From contig CM060733.1 in the NCBI GenBank assembly GCA_030704615.1, positions 66,652,001 to 66,712,000 on the forward strand: a stretch of 60,000 nucleotides of DNA, given 5' to 3'. The notes beneath the pieces are model-generated. The model was given only the letters and a program-made list of their open reading frames with translations. It was not told where the DNA came from and ran no database searches. Position numbers and translations under genes: made by a program. Positions 54,101-60,000 of this stretch are shown here, in pieces; position 1 is the first letter of the stretch; each line of letters opens with the position of its first letter. Origin of the DNA: Takakia lepidozioides. Taxonomy: Eukaryota > Streptophyta > Takakiopsida > Takakiales > Takakiaceae.

Positions 54101-55714
54101 GGGTCTATGGCCACAAGGCTACAGCAAATGACGTCTCATAATTACACTCTCTCACCATAAATATGGTTACATTCTCTCTCTCCATACAAGGCTGCAGCAA
54201 GCAGAGCCTCACAGTTCTTCATCCTGTCTCTCTCCCTTTATCCATCTCTGACCCTCACAGTAGACACAGACTAATATCTACACTGGTCAGTTGCTTGATC
54301 AATCAATGAAAATTCATGTGACTAGTTGGTCAACTTGATTTTACCTGGAGAAGAGTGAGGAGATAACTTGATAGGCTGCGAGTAATACTGGCAGCACCAA
54401 TATGGTAGTCCAACATGAGATGGCTGAACACTAAAAATGCAGTAAGTTCATTGAACGTGGAATATGTGTACAAATAAGCACCCCCCACTACAGCTGGAAA
54501 GCGGCTGGAAAGTTCTGCATAGCTGAGAGCATTCGGCACGCATACGGCACCTGCCAGCGCAAAACTCAATACGACCCCTGTAACACCATGAGTTTGCAGT
54601 CAGAACATTTCTGCAATGACCAGGTTCTCCAGGGTTTAAAGATCGAAAGCACCCAAGCTTGATCAGAACTTACACGAAATAGGGTAACCCATCAGAAAAT
54701 TGTCCAATAAAACAACAACCTCTCCAATACAAGCCAAAAGGAGCAAATTGACTAAAGTAGTTTAAAAAGAATGAGTGGCTGGGCCATGACTGCAAGATGG
54801 TATGGCATATACAGATCTTCCGGACCAAGAAGAGTTGCAACCAATATCTAAGAATGCCAAAGCCTGAGACCAATTTGATTAACATACTGCTTCAACCTGA
54901 TTCTTAGATAGAGATTATGAGAAGAAGCTACCAATAATCCACAGCCGACAAGGACAGTAATAAGCAAAAACAAAAACAAGCTTGGGAACAATGAAGGAGG
55001 AAACAAGAATTTCACCACTCATTCCTCCCCTCTGCCAGAAATTGTTTCTCGTCGTGAAGATTCAAACGTATTTTCAAATTATATCGATACGTACTCAGGA
55101 GAAACCTATCCAAAGAGGCCAGAAAAGTGGAGCCATGTTGCAAAATATGAAGGGAGAGAGCCAGCCATGGCCAACGGATACCACTGGCAGTATAGCAGAG
55201 TCCGAGGTACTATTTTATTGCAATACTGAATTAAGCCAGTGTATTTCAGGGCCCCTGAGCCCACAATGCGTAAACCACGCCCCTATATAAGTATTTCTAC
55301 TGAAAAGATAGATCTTAAGCCTGGTGGACATTATTCGGAAAACTCTACCAGTTTGACCTGCGGTGTCGCTGGATAATATTAGAGCGCAAGTGGAAGAGAC
55401 TTCCAAGAAACGAATTTTGAAGAGTTTCATGAGATGGGACGGTTCAGAAAGGTAACCATACCAGGGCCTGCATCATGGGCGACAGTGCCTGTGACCACGA
55501 AAATACCCGCGCCAATGGATGCTCCAATTCCCAGTAAGATAATATCCAACAATCCTAATCGTCGGGTAAGCCCCCCTCCCTCATTCCCTTGCCTGCCTGC
55601 CCCTTTCTGATCAGCTGAACTGCCGACCAAGGGCGGCGGGGTCTTCACACGTAATGCTGAACCTTGAAAATCCTTCCACCAACTCCTGGTCAAGGACTCT
55701 CTGCCTGGAGCCAT
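42114..55714 (-). CDS. CAT9: Cationic amino acid transporter, CAT9 type, nine exons
   Basis: Minus-strand exons: 55714-55462, 54577-54345, 53744-53568, 52911-52735, 52464-52240, 51921-51745, 42972-42721, 42529-42440, 42281-42114. All have GT-AG borders and keep frame, giving 583 residues, close to Arabidopsis CAT9 (about 570). The N-terminus is cytosolic and basic. TM1 holds the APC-superfamily signature LLGIGASIGAGIFVVTGTVA. Later blocks are SSRFPAVVGGAYLYTY, LMLDYHIGAASITRSL, GATVVFFAYVGFDAVANSAE, SRLYLGLGRDGLLPSMFARI and the C-terminal QLHWEAWVRFAVVSTIAIMV; about 14 hydrophobic segments are expected. Such carriers move Lys, Arg and other amino acids; CAT9 of Arabidopsis is endomembrane/vacuolar. 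The ATG at 55714 is the first in frame after an upstream short ORF. Intron 6 is 8.8 kb and carries three LINE copies. No inactivating change seen. Confidence 0.93.
44335..45475 (-). mobile_element. LINE fragment C, older and diverged, RT domain to C-terminus
   Basis: Minus-strand frames give KPTFVFFLDVKKAYDTVW, SPLLFNVFIHQHLENVE, then the polymerase site ALMFADDYAELGDTP, and further down GKFGIPPLSSRREVFKAIWW. This matches the RT and post-RT part of the full-length copy A but with many substitutions, frame changes and stops. It starts inside RT (5' truncated) near a site where the sequence changes to AGAGAGAGACAGACAGACAG, and fades out near 44335. Its A run before KPTFVFF has six bases where copy A has five. 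Confidence 0.85.
45947..46966 (-). mobile_element. LINE copy B, 5' truncated, about 97% identical to copy A
   Basis: It spans the polymerase-distal half of the ORF, from KCAVVAFNDRGEGGSDLKW (incomplete at its start) through the C-terminal zinc knuckle CPLCGQSEDSIHFLIHC to a point after FKSIKGIV, where it diverges. The same region of copy A is 47229-48241. Protein differences are few (for example WQWCSQEI for WQWGSQEI, YSKLIDSI for YPKLIDFI). Its 5' junction at about 46959 directly abuts the 3' end of copy A. Confidence 0.88.
46967..51697 (-). mobile_element. LINE copy A, near full length (4.7 kb), 15-bp target duplication
   Basis: Perfect 15-bp direct repeats AAAGTATCAAAGAGA flank it (46952-46966 and 51698-51712). 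On the minus strand one long ORF covers an N-terminal part, an endonuclease (LRLATFNFSGLTNQ, ICAGQETWE, VLLGDFNARVG, TGERSIVDYIIMDK, GTSDHFLVW) and reverse transcriptase (GYKAGGPDGIVNELI, NLYKKGDTEEPGNYRGITLL, then ALMFADDFAGIG), ending with a CPLCGQSEDSIHFLIHC zinc knuckle. A one-base deletion in an A run near 48640 splits it into frames 51372-48445 and 48730-46973. It copies itself by target-primed reverse transcription; the break should abolish RT as translated. No poly(A) tail is seen; the 3' end reads GAGTACAA. Confidence 0.93.
50620..50910 (-). repeat. In-frame duplication in the N-terminal part of LINE copy A
   Basis: The block GFGTLNGLPILKVYTRR, then HGVIVP, occurs twice in tandem (about 50870-50785 and 50725-50645), with related flanks rich in Glu/Pro/Arg. 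The unit is about 145 bp. It sits between the N-terminal region and the endonuclease. Confidence 0.85.
51713..51734. repeat. (GA)n microsatellite next to the exon 6 donor of CAT9
   Basis: Eleven GA dinucleotides (CT on the sense strand) begin about ten bases into intron 6 and directly abut the target duplication of LINE copy A. Confidence 0.9.
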
Positions 55715-55829
55715 TCTGAGGGAACCCAAACCCTCCCCCAACCCACTCCTCTTTCCCGAGTCCGACCCTCCTGTCCAACCTAGCGTCTTCCTCTTCTTCG
55801 CTCCATCCCTTTCAATGAATCCTTCGACT

Positions 55830-56430
55830 CCTTCCTCTACTGCTCAAAAGAAACATGTTTGACTCGCCTCGGGATATTTGTAATCTAAGGATTAGGGCCA
55901 ACTTCCATGTATTGGCCATCGGCCAAGATGACAAAAATGACACCATGCTTCCATGCGTTAAATTTCGCCGACGCCCAGATATCGGTGAGCGCAATACCTG
56001 AGAATTTGGCGCGCGAGTTCATTGCGATACCTATCGGTAATCGCTTTTGATCTGCTGTACTAGGTTACCATGTCTCTTTTACCTGTTGTGAAGGTCACCT
56101 TTGTGCACATTGCTTGCCAGCCCTGCTCTTTGCTTGCGGGACCCACCCTTTGACCGGCTCAATTGGTCCCGGCGCCTTGGACAGCGAGGCAAACCGTGAG
56201 TTATTTGAGATTTTTGCAAGTAACCGCAACCGCAGGTTATATCTTGTTCACGGATCCATGCCGATAAACTATACCACGACAGATATGCAAACTGGTGGTC
56301 TGTCAAATGGTCTGGATATTTCATCAGGTAACTGACTGCCTTTGTCGCCAATATCTCTTGTTGGGATCCGATCGTGTTCAAACATCGAATCAACAATTTC
56401 CGGCTTTTGTCGACTGAATGTTTGGAATAT
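55830..56430. other. Region between CAT9 and the Helitron, with a dispersed repeat
   Basis: This should hold the CAT9 promoter; I see no clear TATA box. At about 56196-56245 GAGTTATTTGAGATTTTTGC followed by AAGTAACCGCAACCGCAGGT matches the interior of the MITE candidate at about 18543-18595. No gene is supported. Confidence 0.5.
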
Positions 56431-56439
56431 AGATCGTCA

Positions 56440-59404
56440 TAAGTTGTTTGGATTTTTTTTTACGGTTATTTGCAAGAGCGAATACATGTGTGATGTGTAG
56501 ACGGAAGATTTTGTGATGTAATCCGTGATGTAGTATATCAGTGCCTTTGCGTCTTTCCCTGAAACACCGATGAACTTCAAATCGTGGTTGCATCTTCTTG
56601 ATACTAACATCCATGGAATTACATTGTTCAACCATCTGTCAATTCATTTTATGTGCAACAGCCCAGTTTCATCGTCGAAATGCGTTTCTTCAACTAATAC
56701 ATCGGGAAATCCGTATCTACAATTCTTTTTTTAAATGTCTTCGTTGGTTTTGTAGCACACGGGATTGCACACGTGGCGATTGCATACATTCAGCAGTTTT
56801 GAAACGTCGCGCGCAAAGTCAGCATGAAATGTTTTAGAGTGAACATCGGGAGGTCTGGTAGTGCACGGATGAATTTCAGTGTTTACATTGTTTTCTTCGT
56901 TGTCAGGGTCAATGGTAGTGGTTGGATTGTCGTCGTCAACCGGTATTTCAGATTTAAATTGGATCAAGCCGCGTACTATGATGTTGTTCAAATATGCCAA
57001 CATTTTTTCCGTTTGAATACTTCGTCGTCTTTTAGTTTTTGTACGAGGTCGTTTGGATTTGGGGCATTTTCTAGCCACAACAATGTGTGTATATGAAGTG
57101 AACCATTTTTCGTTGTTTCGTAACAACCGTAATATGCATTAATGTTTCCAAGTACTCCCGTATTTGTTGTGATAGCTTTGGCGGTCTCTTTGACACGCAG
57201 TAGCCTGTAGGTATTTAAAAACTGCATTCACGATGATGTGTACAAATTTAGCTTGAGATCTCGGATTCGTAGTGGCAATTGCACGCCGTTCATTGTGGTC
57301 TAGGAGGTTTTTGTCAAAAAAAATGTCAATATCGATGTCGTTTCCACTTAGCAGGGACACCAGAGGATGATGTACGAATGTTGGATTCAAAGTGAAGAAC
57401 AAGTTTGGTGTTCCCAACTGTTGCATCATGCTGAATACTTCGTTTCTCTGTGTTGCGCGGCTGCTTCCAGATGTCATCACTTGTTATTTGATACTTTCAA
57501 GTGCCGCAATAACTTTTGAATTTTCGGTTTGTTGTTTATTGTTTTCACGTCCTTTATTATGTCGTTGAAGTCTTCTGAATGGATATTGTTAAGGAGTTGT
57601 GCTTCACTTTGAAATGACGATCTCGACATTGTCAGTTTTGCGCCTAGGCATATTTGTCTACATTGCATTAAATTGAGCAGGAAGAATGGAAATGGGTGGT
57701 GTTTCGAAAAGTCGTGATGGATATCAGTGAGACTCATCAAATACTCAACGTGGGCCTCCAAAGTTACTTTGATTGGACGGTTTTTCATTTCGGTTACGCC
57801 GATTCCGAACGGAAATAACGTTGGAAACATGCACGCGATCAGTTTTGGGTTTGCGTATTCGTTCACCATTTCGATTTCGTGCTTGTATGATAAGTACATG
57901 TTTTGTTGTAGTTGCAATCCATTTAAAACATTGGAGATTAGGTCGTCGTGCTTTATGTCTATTCCGTCGAAATCGATGAGTCTGGAGGTGTCTATGATAG
58001 GCTGGATCGTATCGTCGTCTTTGTTGATTGATATTTTTTTTGTTGTGCAAATCAGTTATGTTGGTACGATGTTCAGCGTTGGCGAATTCAATGTCCGTAG
58101 ATTCAAACACAGATCTCAAGATTGATGGTGGAATATCATTCTCTAGCAGTCCATCCAATATGTCGTTATCAATTTGAATGTCCTTGTAACCTGTGTGATT
58201 GTTTTTCAGCCATGTTAACCATGTCGTCACTGCAAGTCTACGTACGTATAGCAAATTACATGTTTTCACGACATTAACGGGTGGATGTGAAGTCGAAGTG
58301 GACGGCGACAATATCGGATAATGAATCTAAGGGTGGTGACAATTTGTTCAGCAATTCGACCGCACGACTTGGATTTTGAGCAAAACTCACCAAATTTCCT
58401 CTCAATGCCCGTTGTCCCTTTCTGCCCTTATTTACATATCGTAATTTGAACAACATCACACGACAACGGTATCTTGCTATTAATGCTTCTTCAACCATGG
58501 TTAACTTTGGCAAAATGTCGTGAACTTTTCCGATCCACAAACCATTGGCGAGTGCAAACTTTGGCATCTTGTTCTTATTCAAGGTGGAACTGCAGTTTTT
58601 GCAAATGAAGATGGTACGTGCAGTATTTGATACTCCTCGTTTGTCCAATAACAACCCATTTAATTCGTCCAACTGATGTTTTGTGTCATTGATCAATTCT
58701 TGGGGAACCTCTTCCAAGAGAACATGTTCTTCGAAGTGATTTTTTACTTGTAGGCTTAGCCATTTTTTCATGTGTTTCAAGATTTCGCTTTGTAATTCAT
58801 CGATTCTCCATTTCAACATGTTAGATGTTGTTATGTCTCTGCTGCAAACGCAACAATACTGATTGGTGAATGCCGCATTGCTGATGTGTTCTTTGAAGTT
58901 GGATAAACAAAACAAGTTGTTCTCCAAACATATTTCTGATGGGAAAAGATTATTCTTTGGTTTTTTTGCAGGAGCGCTATACAATTGCTCTCGTTTTCTT
59001 TTGAGCTTTTCTTTCTTGTCATTTTTGTTTGCCATATATTTTCGAATTTGTGTAGCACATGTTTGATCTTTGATGAGTGGATATTGGTTTTGTTGGAATG
59101 CATATTTTGCCCTTCGTTTGGCATTTGTCTCTTCTAGATCGGCAGTCGGTTGAGATTCAATTTCCATGGTTTGTTGTGGTTTTCCAAATCTGTATTTTTC
59201 CCCCCGTTTAGCATTTGTTTCGTCTGGATCTATTTCCGTGGTTTGTGGTGGATTTTTGAATTTATATTTTCCCTTCGTTTGACATTTGTTTCCTCTAGAT
59301 TGGGAGTCGGTTGTTTATATCTTTTCCGTCGTTCATCATTTAGTTTCTCTTTATTTAAAGCATACTTTCTCCGTCTTTAGGCATTAGCAATTTCCTTTTC
59401 CATG
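56440..59404 (-). mobile_element. Helitron coding fragment: N-terminal and Rep regions, helicase missing
   Basis: The minus strand starts at an ATG near 59404 with repeats of ETNAKRREKY. It then has the CxxC-bearing region typical of plant and animal Helitron proteins (FICKNCSSTLNKNKMPKFAL, ANGLWIGKVHDILPKLTMVE, GQRALRGNLVSFAQNPSRAV; 59167-58274) and NDIPPSILRSVFESTDIEFA (58311-57745). The Helitron_like_N part follows (ACMFPTLFPFGIGVTEMKNR, SSRATQRNEVFSMMQQLGTP). The HUH motif is in NGSLHIHTLLWLE (about 57087-57095) and the two-tyrosine motif in YYITDYITKSS (about 56518-56535). Rep nicks and joins single-stranded DNA in rolling-circle transposition. Frame changes and stops (TAA at about 59380) break it, and no Pif1-type helicase follows. 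It is dead and 3' truncated. Confidence 0.9.
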
Positions 59405-59574
59405 TTAAGTTGGTGTTATAGACATCTGGAGATATGTTTTACAAATAAATAATCGTATTCGCATATGACATTGGTCTTTTGATAAAATAGATCATGGTTG
59501 TATAGGTCTAGATGAATTTATCATAACAACAATTGTCTTTGATAGAAATCATTTGTCTTTGATAAGAATCATTT

Positions 59575-59612
59575 GTCTGCAAAGAGGAATAATAATAATA
59601 ATACTAATAATA
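59575..59612. repeat. (AAT)n microsatellite
   Basis: Imperfect AATAATAATAATAATACTAA run left of the direct repeat. It follows two short copies of TCATTTGTCTTTGATAR. Confidence 0.8.
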
Positions 59613-59619
59613 AAGGTTT

Positions 59620-60000
59620 CAAAAAACTACCATTTCTCCCCACCGGACTGGGTTCGAATCCCCTAATGATGCTCGAAGTTATGGCCGGTGCAAAGTTGAT
59701 TGTTCTATTCTAATAAGGCTTGGAAGGACTTTGAGCCTGAGGGGATAAGAATTCAGGGGGAGTTTGAGTCTCTGGGAGGAAAGAGGAAAAATAAAAAGAT
59801 AAAGATAATAAAGGTTGCAAACCCACCCTACTCTCCCTCTTCGGGGAGAGTTCGAGTGCCCAAATAGAAATTGTTTCAAAACTGCCATTCTCCCCCACCG
59901 GACTGGGTTCGAATCCCCTAGTGATGCTGGAAAATATGGTCGGTGCAAAGTTGATTGTTCTATTCTAACAAGGCTTGGAAGGACTTTGAGCCTGAGGGGA
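59620..60000. repeat. Direct repeat of about 130 bp with a B-box-like word, SINE candidate
   Basis: The block from CACCGGACTGGGTTCGAATC to GGACTTTGAGCCTGAGGGGA occurs at about 59640-59743 and again at 59897-60000, about 257 bp apart, with few differences. GGTTCGAATCC fits the RNA polymerase III B box and tRNA T-arm. A hairpin CTCTCCC-TCTTC-GGGGAGAG lies between the copies (59829-59849). No full tRNA cloverleaf is apparent. The window ends inside the second copy. Confidence 0.5.

Noticed and set aside
59648-59720. Functional tRNA gene
   Set aside because: Only the B-box-like T-arm word is present; I could not find acceptor, D and anticodon arms.

Overview
The window is nuclear DNA from a streptophyte: a land plant or, more likely, a charophyte alga. 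Two intact multi-exon genes support this. One is the plastid polyprotein PETs (two S1 domains plus two EF-Ts modules, with an N-terminal transit-peptide-like stretch). The other is a cationic amino acid transporter of the plant CAT9 type. Introns are GT-AG, intergenic DNA is large and repeat-filled, and Ty3/gypsy, LINE, CACTA, Helitron and MITE-like sequences are all present. A gypsy relic carrying a cytosine-5 methyltransferase segment tilts the guess towards charophytes, where such elements are known, but the species cannot be fixed from the sequence.

Layout. 0-3 kb: repeat clusters and a gypsy integrase relic. 2.7-3.65 kb: a small coiled-coil ORF and a RING-H2 gene facing away from each other. 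4.1-7.1 kb: G/A-rich degenerate tandem repeats, then a CpG-rich block of palindromes. 7.3-9.6 kb: a decayed minus-strand ORF and a LINE fragment. 9.6-17.5 kb: probable promoter and the eight-exon PETs gene. 17.5-21.5 kb: mostly non-coding DNA with a 566-bp MITE candidate. 21.5-29.55 kb: a locus saturated with AGTCTGYTG motifs that encodes a zinc-finger protein and further exons. It is split by a 4,933-bp CACTA transposon that holds pentatricopeptide-repeat (PPR) gene fragments. 29.5-30.5 kb: an intact charged hypothetical ORF. 31.0-34.8 kb: the gypsy relic (gag, zinc knuckles, aspartic protease, C5-methyltransferase motifs I-II) interrupted by a foreign segment. 35-42 kb: repeats, a decayed RING-containing ORF and a striking double hairpin. 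42.1-55.7 kb: the nine-exon CAT9-like gene on the minus strand, whose 8.8-kb intron 6 hosts three LINE copies. 56.4-59.4 kb: a Helitron with Rep motifs but no helicase. 59.6-60 kb: a direct repeat with a tRNA-like B box.

The host genes show no functional link to each other. PETs serves plastid translation, CAT9 amino-acid transport (vacuolar in Arabidopsis) and the RING protein probably ubiquitination. The rest is a record of nested transposition: CACTA into another repetitive locus, LINE into LINE inside an intron, and gene fragments captured or inserted into elements. Splice sites of PETs and CAT9 were placed by hand using GT-AG borders, phase and family similarity. All exon joins keep frame.
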